From Todiramphus chloris collaris (lineage: Eukaryota; Chordata; Aves; Coraciiformes; Alcedinidae): a DNA stretch of 64,000 nt. The stretch spans positions 10,927,178-10,991,177 of the forward strand of contig JANVCC010000018.1 of assembly GCA_025345505.1 (NCBI GenBank), read 5' to 3'. A model generated the notes under the pieces. That model was given only the letters and a program-made list of their open reading frames with translations, was not told the origin of the DNA and ran no database searches. Position numbers and translations under genes: made by a program. Positions 25,531 through 38,544 of this stretch are shown here, piece after piece (within the stretch, counting starts at the first letter, position 1; every line of letters begins with the position of its first letter).

Positions 25531-25927
25531 TCTCAAGGCCTTACTTCTGCAAACCTTGACAGCACTGGTATTGTGTGTTCTCTTTGGAAATTAATTGCTC
25601 GCAGTATCAGAATCATCCTCTTCCCTTTCCATTCCCTGACCTCTGACTGTAGCTTTTGGTTTGTGTTATGGGAACCCAATACGATGCAAGTGCATACCTT
25701 ACCAATGGCCTGGTGTGCAGCACCAGCCCCAGGTGAAAGTGTGCTCCAGACAGCGCTAACAGCACCAGAAACAAAAAGCAATAGGAGATTTCAGTGTGTC
25801 CTGATGAAAGTTATATAGTCCCTATGGAAAAAGGTTGCTAGAGTTTTCCTGCTGTTCTGGAGAAAAGCCCAGGGAAGATGCTCATTGGGGATGCCAATTG
25901 CTACTCTTCCCAGTGGCCACAGGGGAG

Positions 25928-25950
25928 TTTTCTTCTCTTCTTTTCTTTTC

Positions 25951-25982
<32 letters not shown>

Positions 25983-25989
25983 CTCTCTT
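25928..25989 (+). repeat. (CTTTT)n homopyrimidine tract
   Basis: 62 bases of only C and T. TTTTC pentamers occupy the middle (about 25936-25970), followed by a T-run and CTCTCTT, then AG. Mirror-symmetric homopyrimidine DNA can form triplex structures. The end also resembles a polypyrimidine tract and splice acceptor, but no coding frame follows. Confidence 0.92.
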
Positions 25990-28900
25990 AGTTTTTATTT
26001 TTCCCTGGAACTAAGATTTGATGACTAGAGCTGACATATGCTATCAGACAAGGACCCCACTGCAAAACTTCATGCAGGTAAGCTTGTCTCACAACACAAG
26101 TCTGTCTTGCATCTATTTAAGGAAGATTTTTCAAAGGAGAACAGCATTGCTGTGCTCTTAAAGAACAATAACACAATTCAAATTATTTCTCATCAGAAGC
26201 CCCTTCTACCAAGACAAACAAAAGAGTATGTCAGTACTTTTTTGAATCTGATACCTTTAGCAACATTTAGAGCTTGCATCTAACTTAAATAGCCTGTGTT
26301 GCGTGGTACAGACTTCTAGGAATTCCAAGTCTGGGAATGAATATTATGATGGCCATCCAGTCCCTGGGGGGAACGATGGTTCCACTACACATAAGTAATG
26401 GGATAGGAAAGCTTCCTGAAGAAGCCAGAGTCTAGCAGCGATACTTGGCTGTGCAATAATATGTAACATTATTAATGGAAGTGCTTATGAATAAGGAGCA
26501 ACCACTGGGGAGGAGAGCTGCCTTGAGGAGTTCTTCCAACCTCTGCTAAATAATCTGCTTCAGAAATGCAGAGTAGCTGGCATGGCAATGGAGTTGGATT
26601 GTCTCTGAGATCTCAAATGAAACCCTAGGTGCCTGTTAATGATGGGAGGTTGATGTCTGGATGTTGTGGGGTCCTGCCCTACCTCCACCTGGAAACTACT
26701 CTCTGTGAAGTAGTGAAGGAAAGGAGAAGTCCCAGAAGGTTTTCCCTGAGTCCTCTTTCCTCCTACTCTTCTTCCAGACTTGTGTAGACTCTGTCTGAGG
26801 AGCATGACTAGAGGTATGGACCCATATATACTAGAAAAGGCACGATGGAGTCCTGTACTTAGCAAGCCCATTGCTCCCTCAAGGGAGGCAATGCCCCCTG
26901 ACAAAAGCACTAGGTAGAGAAGGGAGAAATCTTCAGTAATATCAAGCCATCCAGTGCACAAGAGACACTGGTCTGGACAGCTACTGATACTATTGTTTCC
27001 AAGAAAGCCTACCATCTATGTTTTCACAAGGTGTCATTTTGAAATTGGCATTTATGGCAGTTGGGCTGGATAGTGAGAAGATGACAAAAAGCAAGAACCG
27101 GTTCTGTGTCCATGCTTCAACATGAATGCCAAGGTGCTTGAAAAGGTGCTGTCAGCTTCGCGAGCATTCAGTAGCTATCTGAATTTTGCTTTGTTCTTCC
27201 CTCATTTGCTGCTCTCTTGGGAACTGCATTCTCAGTAGTAGAATTAAACCAAGACTTGGCATGTTTCTCATGCTTATGCAGAGTTGGTTGTCACAGCATT
27301 TAGAAAATCTTCTATAGCAAACCAAACATTATTGTCACTTAATGAAATAATTTGGGTTTAAAGCTGAATTCAACAATAAAACTTGTTTCTTACTCAGAAA
27401 TGTATGTCTAGGATAAATCACTATCTATAAAGAAGCTTGTAAAATGCTCTTCTTTTTTCACAGTCATGTCTATGAGGAAAGCTAGACTGACCCTGCCTCA
27501 CTGACAAGGGAAAGGCCACGTGCCCCTTCTGAGATTCTTCCTAGTTCCAGTTTCTGATTACTTATTCAGCTCTCGTGTTCAAAAGTAACCCCAGAGTTGA
27601 GGTTATGGTAAATATTCTGAATTTTCATCATTTCTCCTAAAATCAAAACTCAGTGTTTTGTTTTGGTAAGAGTCTCATGCTATTCTAGAAGTTTTGTTGT
27701 TAAGAAAATAATGGAAACATTTCCTCCCTGTGGAACTTTGCATGTACTATTTTCTGTTGTTGACTTCAAACAAAGTATATTAAACTGCCAGCAACAACAG
27801 CAGCGTCGTATTTTTTCTTTATAGGAATAAAATATGAAGAAGAGAAAAAAAAATATTTCCCATCATACTGTTGAAGGGCAAGATGTGAAAAACCTGGCAA
27901 ATGCTCAACAGTTTCATAAAAGTATTGAATAACTGCTGAACAATAGGATCTGGAAAACAAAAGTAGATGGGTGCAATCATGTAAGATAGAGCTCCAGAAA
28001 ATGAAAGGTAAATATATATGCATTAGTTCCATTACATGAGAAGTATTTTTAGTGATAAAATTGAGCAGAACCATCAAGCTTCAGTAGAATGACATACAAT
28101 TATACTTCAAGGCACACTTTCAACATGGAGAATGAACCCATTTTACAACAAGAACTTATTTGTAATGTTTTGTTCTCTTTAGTAGAGTATGTGTCAGAGG
28201 ATCTTAATCTGCCATTTTCTGTGCATTCTTAGGAATCCTTTCCCTGTTATGAACTCCAGCTGCAGCTGGTGAAAACTGATGTTCCAGTGCATCTTTCAGC
28301 TTTTTTACCAGCCAACATAGTCAGTCCCAATCTCTTTATTGACAGTGAGTTAGAGAACTGTTGTAGAAGAATAATAGCTTTGTGTCTGATGTCTGGGACA
28401 GCCTGCTCATAATCTTACTTTCTGACATTAATGAGTTGCTACTTCTGTCTGTGCTGTACCTTCACAACAAATGGGGAAAAACATTTACTGGCTCTGATAC
28501 TGGATTTATTCTTCCTAGGTGTCTATAAAGCATAAGCATTAAAAGCATTGCCTATACACAAAGAATGAGCTTGGAATGAATTTTCAGTTGTTAATATGGA
28601 CCCTGTTTTACTCAGTTTTACTGCTCTGATGACAATGAAATTCATGTGAAAGTATATATAGCAGCAGCAGGAACATGTCAGTTCATTTAGTAGACTGAAG
28701 AAACCAAATCATATTTTTCCCTGCTCTTTCTACAAACAATTTTAGGTTCTATTTTGATGACAGTTCAACTGCATACAGCCAGATGGGATTCCATTTGTGG
28801 TTTGTCAATACACTTTTGATTTTCTCAGACACTTTAAAATGAGAAGTTGAGAGTTAATTCAGTGTTTGTAAAAGGGCAATTCACATGTCTATAATGACTT

Positions 28901-31900
28901 TCATCAAAGAGCCTATCATCGTAGGGACAGTTAATAAAGATCACTTAATGAGCCTTCACATGACCCCTTTGAAGCTGACATAGTAATATGATAAGCCCTT
29001 GGTAGATGAGGCAAGCAGGATGATGAAATTCATACATGCTGTGCAAAACCAGAAGCTCTGAAAGATTCATTTTTACATTCTGCATTCTCAAACCTCTGAC
29101 TTAAATCAACCGACAAATGTGTTCCTCCAGAACACTTCAGTGAGGAGCAGGTTTTGGCAACATCACCTCTGACACTGTGATTTTTAAATTCCCTTACCTC
29201 CATTCAGTCATCAGTCAGATTGAAAAGCTCAGAGAAGTCAGGTGACATTCCTAAAAGTTATCAGCTCTCTGCATACTAACTTCCCACTACATTCTCTAGG
29301 CTTTATATCTACAGATATCAGGGAAAACAAAATCTCATGGAAGATGAGTGAGTATTCATCACATTTCCAGCTTTGAAAATGAAATGTCAGAGAGTGTTCT
29401 GTGGAAATGTCAAGAATACATGAGAAAAATCTCAGTGTGCTAAGATCTTGTATTCATTTGTCTTAGTTTATTTGAATAGCTTAAATTTGAATGCTGTGCC
29501 TAGAACCCAGATGCTGTTGCAGCTAGGATAGTGTTAATTCTCTGGTAAAACCCTTAATATCATGAACACAAGCCTGGTTATAGCCACAGTGAACCACAGT
29601 GAAGCCAGTGTTTCTCCTACAAGTGTGCACTGGTGTTGCATGATCAATATTTGAACACATGCAAAGCCCAGTGTGAATCTTTACAACATTCTTTAAAATA
29701 GATATAAAACCAGGCAGAAAGTACCTCAAAGGTTTAACTATTTTAGTGCTACACCATAAATTTAAAAAATCCTCAAAGAGAGTAATATGCCAATCAATGT
29801 GCTTGACACCCATCCACAAACCTGAAAAGATTTTGCATACCTGTAAAGGTGAAGTAATACAACATAACTATGTGGACAGAAAAAAAGTGCCATAACCAAA
29901 AGAAAATGAAAAAGAACAACAACAATAATAGAACCCTGGTTGGACAATTTTGGCTTACAAAGAAAAAAAAAACACCTTAAGAACTGCAACTCCCGATAAG
30001 ACAGGATAAGTAATTTGTGGCATCGTTGTACTACGAAATGGATACATTGATTCCTACACAGCAGCTACAGAAGAGGGAATATGCTTTAGAGAAATGCGAA
30101 CGATTTTCATGGTTATTAGGTCAGTTGTCTCTAAAATTTCTTTTTCACCAGGGGTGTATTCCTCAGGCCAGGGATCAAAGTTCTTGCCCTTTCTTCCCAA
30201 TGTTAATTATGCTATATCTGACTTGGTGGATGCAGGAGCACATTTGCAGTCCTAATTCCACCTAAAGGAGATACAGAAGCATGACCCAGCCCCTTTCTGA
30301 CACATGCATTCTTTTATGAACAGGAATGTGATGCCAAGATGGGATCCAAAGTGTTTAGCAGATAGAGATGATCTGTAGACCAAGAGACTCAGCTATGCTT
30401 TAGCATGTTTACAGGTCAGAAGAGGCAAAGATTTGTCTCCTGGTCTCAGGTCTCCCAACATATGCAGATATTGAAAAGCCAAGGGTCCCCAGGTTAATTT
30501 ACTCACAAGACTTTGCAGTGACAAAAGCATTTTCAAAATAAATTATCCTCAGATTTATAGTTTCACAGCATGTACAGGAAAGAAAAAAAGACTGGGTACA
30601 TGTTTACTAAATACCCTTGTTGTAGTCTGTAGGGCATGTGTAAGATCCTGTTTGCCAAAGTAACTAGAATTTCTGACTTCAAAAGGCAGGTTTTAGTATA
30701 CAGAAAAAGCGCTGGTTTGCTGTTTATTTGACCTACACACTTTTTAACTTTTTGAGTACTAACACTTCTCTCCAGCATCAAATTGAAGGTCAAGGATTCA
30801 TCTTCATCTTGCTTTTCACAAATCTGAAAATTTAAATCAAATTAGTTTTGTGGGACTTCAGTTGGGACTTCTCCCAGCTAATGGTTCCCCTGGTTTGTTC
30901 CACCTCCAACAAGTTCTTGGATTCAGGAAGTAGAGTAGAACATGAATATCAGGAAGGTTTTAAAGAAATTCTCTCCTTTCTTACAAGGACAGATACATGT
31001 TTTGCCCTAGAGATAATCTTAACTGTCCTATGCAAACATCATAAGCTGTGATAAAGGACATACCTTAATATGGATATTGGAGCTGTGTGATTAAGAGAAG
31101 AGAGGAAAAACATCTCTATTTATGGTACAGTTTTGCAGTCAAGTGATAAACTTTATATGAAAAAGAAAGAACCACTAATGCAAAAAATATTCTGAGTTTT
31201 CCAAAGGAAAGTGCCAACAAATGACATGGGAGCAAAGCACACAGGGATATTTACAGAAAAAAAAAAAATTGCTTGAACCTTGAATGAGGCTATTTCAATT
31301 ACACCACCGACTCTCTGAGATTCAGTCTTTGAGGAAGAACAGGCAGACAGTTGACCTCGGACAGCCAATTACATCCAGTAGGATGAGAGCAAAATGCTAT
31401 CAGATAAGAGGATGACAGTTTATAGTCCTTCATTATACACTTACAAAAGAATCTATTCTAAACCTAGCAAAAGTCAATGGAAGTCTTTACAATGATTGTA
31501 ATTTTGCTTATGTCCTCAGGCTTCAGTTCAACAAAACACTTAAGCACATGCCTAACATTGAGACTGACAGGTTTTAAAGAAGTCCCTAAGTTTAAGAATA
31601 GATTGAAGCAGTTCACTGAGGCAAAGATTAAACTCGCTGACTCCAAGAGTTTAGAAGACTGTTGGTTTTGTCTACCTCACACATTCCCACTTATAATTTA
31701 ATACTTCTGTTATCTACAAAATACCTGATCTCATGCCATACAGTTCAGGTCACAATCTTCAGAAGCCTAAATTATAGGATTCAATGTTCTGTCCTGAACT
31801 ATTTGCAATTCTAAGTCAAATTATGGCAATGAAGGGAGAGTGAAGTCATCTTTCCTTCACCATACTAAAGATTCTTTCTTTTTAGAAAGTCAGGAACAAT

Positions 31901-33572
31901 CACAGAGAAGTCCACAGAATTGACTGTCTGCTAACAATTGCACTAATTTGCTTATCTGTTTTGATTTTCTAATTTTATGGGAAGGGCTTTGGATTTAATT
32001 TGTCCAGGGTAATTAAGAAAAAAGTCAGTGGTACTGAGTTGGAAAATTTTTTCAAGTTAGGTATTAATTTGTACAAGTTTTTTTTTGGGTCACTGCTATT
32101 CATCCCTCTCAGTCTGTGACATTTTTATTTGTCCTGGCCTCTGAACACCTGATGTTTCATGTTTTACTTTCCTCTAGCCTGAGAGGTCAAGCAAAGCAGC
32201 ACTTAGCCAGAGTGCTCAGGTACAAAGCTGTTGTATTAAGCTCTCTCTCCTTCAGCTTTAGGTTGCACTACTCTAGAGGCTTTACACCTTTTTGTGGAAG
32301 TGAGGGAGTTTCCATCTCCATTACTTCCTCAAGAACACTTCTGAGAATCTCTAGTACAATATCTACTTCTATAGCAGTGAGCAAGGGGAAGAGTAGAGGT
32401 GGTTGGAGGGAGCCTGAGAAAAGTGAGGAATATCTTTTCTTGGGTCTGAAAACAGATGATCTGTCTCAGGTAGAATAGCATAGCAATACAATCCTTGTCT
32501 GGGCAAGAACATCACTTGTCCAGATCTACTTTAAGGATCATTTGGTCCTTAAGGTCTGTTTGCTTCTTTTTCTCCTTAGGTATGATATAATTAGATATAA
32601 TTTAACCTCCTCAGAAAACCCATTCCTTAATTTATTCATAAACAGTTTCATTAATGTATTCCTTCTAAGTTTCTTGAGAGGAAAAAAGTGTCATCATATT
32701 TTACCAACTTAATCAGCAGGGAAGGAAAAAAATACTGACATTTAGATAGATATTTCCCACTCAGCTTAAATAGGAAAACTCTTAACTATTGTCTTAGAAG
32801 GAATTTAATGTTTTTTACTCACTTTTCACTTTTTATCTTCTTTCATGTTTTCTGCTACCCATGTTACTTCTTCTAAGCTTTTGTTTATCACTGTACAAGG
32901 AAAAAAACAAACAAGGAAATAATCTGTTAACATCCTGGTTCTCATTTTAGAGGATTTCCTGGCCAGTGAGTCAGCAGCAGAAACAGCTGTGTTCATTCTT
33001 CCTTCCTTTGTAAATGTAATTCCTCTCTCCCACCCCAGTATGGCTTCGGTGTTTGTTCCAGACTGTTAGCCCTTCAAACAAGATTTTGATGGAGGAACAC
33101 AGAAAAATCTGCTATAAAAGGAAATGAGAAGATGCTACTGGCATTTAGTGATGAGCCAAAATAAAAAAATCTATCCCCAGAGAATCCAGTGGTCTTATAC
33201 TGCACTCCAAATATCTTTCCTGACCACAAAATAAATACATGGTAAGAAAAGAAAAAAGAAGCTAGAAGGCAAGTGCATTGACCTTGTCATTAGACTAATT
33301 AAAATTACTATAATATAGTCAAAATACCCATCTGAGGATTAGAAGACTAATGAATAGCTCTTACCCTTAGTAACAGAGTCTTCTTTATATAGTCAGACTA
33401 TCTCACTTGAATTTAAAATATTTATTGAATGTCTAATTTCTTTTTCTTTGGAACTTAGTCAACACTATAGATGATCCAGGTACCTGAAACTCAGGGTTTT
33501 TTGAGTAAAAGCACGAAGTAGAAAATAATTCCAAAAAGTATCACCAACACCTGCACATTGCTTTCACATGAG

Positions 33573-34640
33573 GAATCATAGAATGCCTTCAGTTGGAAGG
33601 GACCTCTAAAGGCCATGTAGTCCAACTCCCCTGCAGTAAGTAGGGACATCCACAACTAGACCAGTTTGCTTAGACCCTCATCAAACCTGACCTTGAATGT
33701 CCCCAGGGATGTTCTTCTCCCTAGGCAACCTATTCCAGTAATCCACCACCCTCATTGTAAAGAACTTCTTCCTAACATACAATCTAAATCTACCCTTCTC
33801 TAGTTTAAAACCATTGTCCCTCGTCCTATTACTACATACCATTGTAAACAGTCCCTCTCCAGCTTTCCTGTAGGCCTGACTTCAGGTACTGGAAGGCTGC
33901 TATCAGGTGTCCCTAGAGCCTTCTCTTCTCCAGGCTGAACAATGCCAACTCCCTCAGCTTGTCCTCGTAGGAGAAGTGTTCCAGACCTCTGATCATTTCT
34001 GAGGCCTCCTCTGGACCCACTCTATCAGGTCTATGTCCATCCTGTGTTGAGGGCTCCAGAACTGGACACAGTACTCCAGGTGAGGTCTCTCCAGAGCAAA
34101 GTGGCAGAATCACCTCTCTCAATATGCTGGCCATGCTTCTTTTGAAACAGCCCAGGTTGTGATTGGCTTTTTGGGCTGCAAGCACACATTGTTGGCTCAT
34201 ATCCAGCTTCTTGTCCACCATAACCCCCAAGTCCTTTTCCACAGGACTTCTCTATATCACCTCATTCACCCAGTCTGTACTGATAATGAAAATTGTTCTG
34301 ACCCAGGTGCAGGACCCTGCACTTGGTCTTGTGGAACCTCATGAGGTTCACCTGGGTCTGCTTCTCCAGCTTGTCCAGGTCCCACTGGATGACATCCTGC
34401 CTCTCTGGTATATTGACCACACCACTCAGCTTGGTATCACCTGCTAAAGTTGTTAATGGTGCACCTCAGTCCCTCTGTCTATATCACTGATGAAGATATT
34501 AAACAGTACTGGTCCCAGTATGGACACCTGAGGGACACCACTTGTCACCAGTCTCCATCTATACTTCGAGCCATTGACCACTACCATCTGGATGCAGCCA
34601 GTTCCTGGAGGAACTGGATAAGTAGGTAACCAGACACCCC
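33573..34640 (-). mobile_element. CR1 LINE, about 1.07 kb 3' part (copy D)
   Basis: The complement of the CR1 3' end starts at 33573 (AATCATAGAATG, then TTGGAAGGGACCTCTAAAGG) and continues through the 3' UTR and RT C-terminal region to about 34640. Readable blocks on the minus strand include EKDLGVMVDKKLDMSQQC, AAQKANHNLGC and [17 protein letters not shown]. The subfamily resembles the host element of the nested cluster at 38-40 kb more than copies C and F. Several small indels break the frame. The left end on the minus strand is truncated. Confidence 0.95.
33913..34242 (-). pseudogene. CR1 reverse-transcriptase C-terminal remnant (copy D)
   Basis: 109 codons from a CR1 RT tail. EKDLGVMVDKKLDMSQQC (residues 2-19) and the AAQKA-LGCFKRSMAS block are in the correct frame. 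After LPLCS a frameshift replaces the usual [10 protein letters not shown] with unrelated residues ([14 protein letters not shown]). A second shift restores the family frame at about [18 protein letters not shown]. The RT palm with its catalytic motif is not in this frame. A dead fragment. Confidence 0.85.
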
Positions 34641-37031
34641 ACTTGCCTATATGGCTATTTTTCTAGTACTCCAGCCAGTGAACAGAGAGGGAAACTGTCA
34701 TAAGGATCACATAGATGAGCAGGCCATGATATGCTTAATCAGACGTTTTCTGCATGGAATGCTTACATTATTCTTTCTTTTTATGTTTCTGTTGAAGAAG
34801 AATAAGAAAATATTTTGTCTGTTGTCAGCATCTGTATATTAAGTAGCAATTTACATCATGCAGGAAATTCATACATTTCACAGTACTAAATCATGAACCA
34901 AGGGAATAGTATTTGCTGTGTTTGTTAAAGGGTAAATTTTTAGTGCCTTTTTTGCCAATTAGATGGATATAGCCCAGAAGCTATATAAAATGTTTGTATA
35001 AAATCAAAAAGTGTTTGATATTAATAGACTCAGTTGATAGTTCCACTATAAAATTTCAGTGTTCACTGAGAAAAGCTGTGTTTTCAGTAAAAAAAAAAAG
35101 AGAAAAGTGGATTTCCATTATTGTGGGTAGAAGTAATTTTTCACTTTACTGTGAATATTTCCACTTGTTTCAACTAGTTCAATTCACAACACCAAAGAAC
35201 AAGTCCCTGTTGCATTTCCAGCAGAGGTGTGAACCTCTGTTTTAGTATAACCTTACCTTGTTCCAAGCTGACTGACACTGAACTGCCCTCTGGCACTGAC
35301 TTGAGCTGAACCTGGAGATCAAGGTAGAAACAGAACACCCGAATTATGGACAAGGGTGCACAGGCATCCCACTTGACCTTCCACTCAGGTGTCCTATGCA
35401 ATCCTGAAGCCACAAAAAGGTTGCCTAGGACCTTTCCTTGAAGGGTCAACTCATGTGAAGAAAGGCAATTTGGAGCAGCTCAGCCAGAAGTTTGGGTTTT
35501 TTCCCATTAAATCTGTCTTCCTCACTTTCTGCTGTTGCTTGTCTGCACCACCTTCATCCACATGGCTATAGGTGATATCACAATGCTGTAATAAAGATGT
35601 GGTAGCTTTAAGCATTACTATTCTATTCTCATTAAAAATTATCTTTATACCTGTTTTTTTGTTTGGTTCTTTTTACATTTCAAGACATCACTTGAGTTAT
35701 TTAACAAAGAAAAGCCATTCTTGTGTCTTCATAAAACCAGTTTGTTGATAACAAACAGATTTTAACTAACATTTGGACTATCCATGATTTCAAAAAAACA
35801 GATGGAATCAATAACTGTTACACAGCACACATAGCTGTTTGGTGCGTAACAGAATATGTCTAACATAACAAATATGCCCAGAGTGTAAAACAAGAGGAGA
35901 AAAACAAGAATGCAGAGAAGAAAATTGAATGATCAGATAATAACATTTACATACCACTATGTGGTCATCTTAGTCCTTGTAATCAATGAGAAAATTTCCA
36001 TGAGAAAAGAATTCCATGTAAATGAGATAAACTAACTCTCAAAGTCAGCTAAAGAGAAGAATCATGACAACATATACATATGATACCTTATAAGTAAGCA
36101 TCTGTGTATCCCTGTTTGTTCCACTAAAAAAAAAAAAGAAGAACCCCACCACAAAGAAATCCTGCTTTTGTGCACAATATCTTAAAATCTAATCAACAGG
36201 TTTACAGTATTAGTTCCTCACTTTTTAATCTTTCTTCAGGCAGCTTCTTATATTTTAGTTCACTTGTTGGCAAGGTGATCCTGTCCTTTAGACTCTAGAC
36301 TAGTCTACATATTTGGAATAGCTGAACCCTCTGTCATCTGATTTGGGTGTTGAAGGGACTCTTGATTTTGACTTTTTACCATAAGTGGGCGAAATTCAAT
36401 TACATGAATCTGAAGTCCTCCCAGCACTTTCAAGCACTTGGAATGAAGTGTTCTTATTTCACCAACATGTACTAACAGATCTAGTTGTTACTGGGGCTTG
36501 AGAATTTTTCTTCTACGGCTTCTCATAAAAATGAATGTTTTACAAGAAGGAGGTATTAAAGAATTTGATTTTTGTTTGTTCACAAATCCACAGAAACAAT
36601 AAAAACCAGATTATTTAGTTTTTATAAAAGTGTCTTTCAGAGGCAGAACTAGCACATCTACAGCTTAATGTAGCACTTCTGCAGTTTAATGTACCCCGAG
36701 ATGAGCAATGACAATGCAACATGAAATATATTTTTCCAGTGTCCAGTCTTTCAGGCACAGGAAACCATTGCTGCCTCTTACTGGTTATGGTAAGCAGAAA
36801 AAAAACTTAGAAAATGAACTTTTAAAGGCATTGCACATGCCTTTCAATGACTTCATTTTCAATGAATGCTCACATTTAATATATAGAAGGAAAAAGGTTG
36901 TTTTTTACAATGCATTTTTCCACTACAAGTAGTTTCTATTGTCAAAATTTTCTAGTGAAAAGAGGTATGTAAAATAATGAACACATAACATTTGTAAAGT
37001 TGTGGTAATGCACATATTTTGAATTTTAAGT
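34641..37031. other. Unique AT-rich sequence, nothing recognised
   Basis: About 2.4 kb with no exon-like or repeat-like content apart from A-runs (about 35089-35099, 36126-36136) and a degenerate pair of about 19-base direct repeats near 36657-36695. The ORFs at 35174-35449 (minus) and 35389-35571 have no recognisable motif. Confidence 0.55.
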
Positions 37032-37260
37032 AGAATCGTAGAATCATAGAATCATAGAATTGTCAGGGTTGGAAGGGACCTTAAAGATCATCCAGTTCCA
37101 ACCCCCCTGCCACGGGCAGGGACACCTCCCACTAGAGCAGGTTTCTCAGAGCCCCATCCAGCTTGGTCTTAAAAACTTACAAGGATGGGGCTTCCACCAC
37201 CTCTCTGAGCAACCTGTTCCAGTGTCTCACCACCCTCATGGTGAAGAAATTCTTCCTAAG
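37032..37260 (-). mobile_element. CR1 LINE 3' end (copy E), near-identical to copy at 39.8 kb
   Basis: The last 209 bases of a CR1 3' UTR plus about 20 bases of ATTCTATG-type tail repeat (37032-37050 in complement). The part 37051-37259 aligns without gaps to the reverse complement of 39809-40017. I count two differences, at a CpG (CACGG here, CATGG there) and one T/G. There is no coding content; the ORF across it is only the antisense reading of CR1 UTR. Confidence 0.96.
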
Positions 37261-38235
37261 AAGCCTTTAGACTAGAGATGGGAACACAGCTGAATTCAAT
37301 TTTTACTTTCAGATGTAAAAAACTGCTCAGTTCAAGTATGTAAGTTTGCCATTATTGTCTAGCAGATAGTCAAATAGAAAAATTCCAGGACTCTGTTTCT
37401 TTCACCTCTCTATGTTCCCTTAGAAATTTCAGATATAAATAATTAACATATGTATGAGGGGTAAAAATAGTTTAAAACAAATGCAGGACTGAATCGATTT
37501 ATGTAATAAACACATACAATAATTTGTAGTGCTACTTAATTTGTAGTACTATTCATGATATGAAGATCTTATCAGATTTTTCACAGGCTAATTTTCTTTA
37601 CTCTAACAGCATTTTTAAAACTCCATCTCCTTTGCCTAGGGAAGAAAAAAACGTATTTACTCTCTGTCTTTAAAACAGTAACACTCTTCTGTTTTTACAC
37701 ACAGAGTACATATCAAAGTATGTAGAATTAAAGTATTAGAAATAATCTGATGAAACTTTATTATTTTTAGAGCATATTTTGTTCAGTGTACTACTGAAAA
37801 TTTGCATCCATCATTTATTTCTAGGCACCAGAATTTCTTTTCTTGATGTTTTCTGTTCAGAGAAATGGGGATACACATTTTCTATTTAGGCACTTCAGCA
37901 ATTGCTTGTGTCTGGAAAAAAATTCCGAATCACCAATTATCTCCTGGAGATACTGCACTCATCAGTGCTACAGTCAGTGCCTGGGCCAAAGGCAGTAGAT
38001 GAGCTTCAAAACTCCACATCTAGAAGACAAACCAGGATTCAGCCCAGTGCAACAGGAATAGAACACTCATGAGATAAACCTTACAATATCCAGAGGACCC
38101 CAGGTATCCTGTCCATTCTATAGCACCAACTGAGTTATTACATAGTTGACCAAGACAGCACTTAAGAATCAGCTTCATATCTAAGAGCCCAGCTTCATTT
38201 GTAAGAGCAGTCCTGCAGAGAATGACTTGTATGTA
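37261..38235. other. Unique sequence, nothing recognised
   Basis: About 1 kb of AT-rich sequence between two CR1 insertions. No gene or repeat seen. Confidence 0.5.
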
Positions 38236-38544
38236 CTGATGAATGAAAATGTGGACAACAAGGGGCATGTGAAACCTAGAAGGCCAACCATATCCTGGGC
38301 TGCATCAAAAGAAGCATGGACAACATGTTGAGGGAGATGATTCTGCTGCTCTTCTCAGCTCTGGTGAGACCCCCACCTGGAGTACTGTGTCCAGCTCTGG
38401 AGCCCCCAACACAAGAAGAACGCGGGCCTGATCGAGCAGGTCCAGAGGAGGGCCACAAAAATGATCAGAGGTCTGGAGCACCTCTCCTGTGAGGGCAGGC
38501 TGAGGGAGTTGACGTTGTTCAGCCTGGAGAAGAGAAGGCTCCAG
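38236..38544 (+). mobile_element. Host CR1 of the nest, part 1 of 3
   Basis: Start of the oldest CR1 of the cluster. Readable blocks are GCATCAAAAGAAGCATGG (GCIKRSM), then GTACTGTGTCCAGCTCTGG, then the [17 protein letters not shown] block up to GAAGGCTCCAG. It stops exactly at 38544, where a second CR1 of another subfamily begins, and it resumes at 39147. The first 40-50 bases are weakly matched, so the 5' limit is approximate. Confidence 0.88.

Larger units (their letters stand above)
25344..33572. other. Unique sequence, no supported gene
   Basis: About 8.2 kb without recognised exons or CR1 fragments. It includes a 14-base tandem duplication at 25503-25530, a homopyrimidine tract at 25928-25989 and a 151-codon minus-strand ORF at 26560-27015 that matches nothing I know. 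The remaining short ORFs look like chance. Confidence 0.55.

Noticed and set aside
34159..34447. Plus-strand ORFs near 34.2 kb
   Set aside because: Antisense shadows of CR1 copy D.
37060..37275. ORF shared almost word for word with one at 39802-40089 on the other strand
   Set aside because: Both are antisense readings of the same CR1 3' UTR; the shared translation reflects repeat identity, not a gene family.
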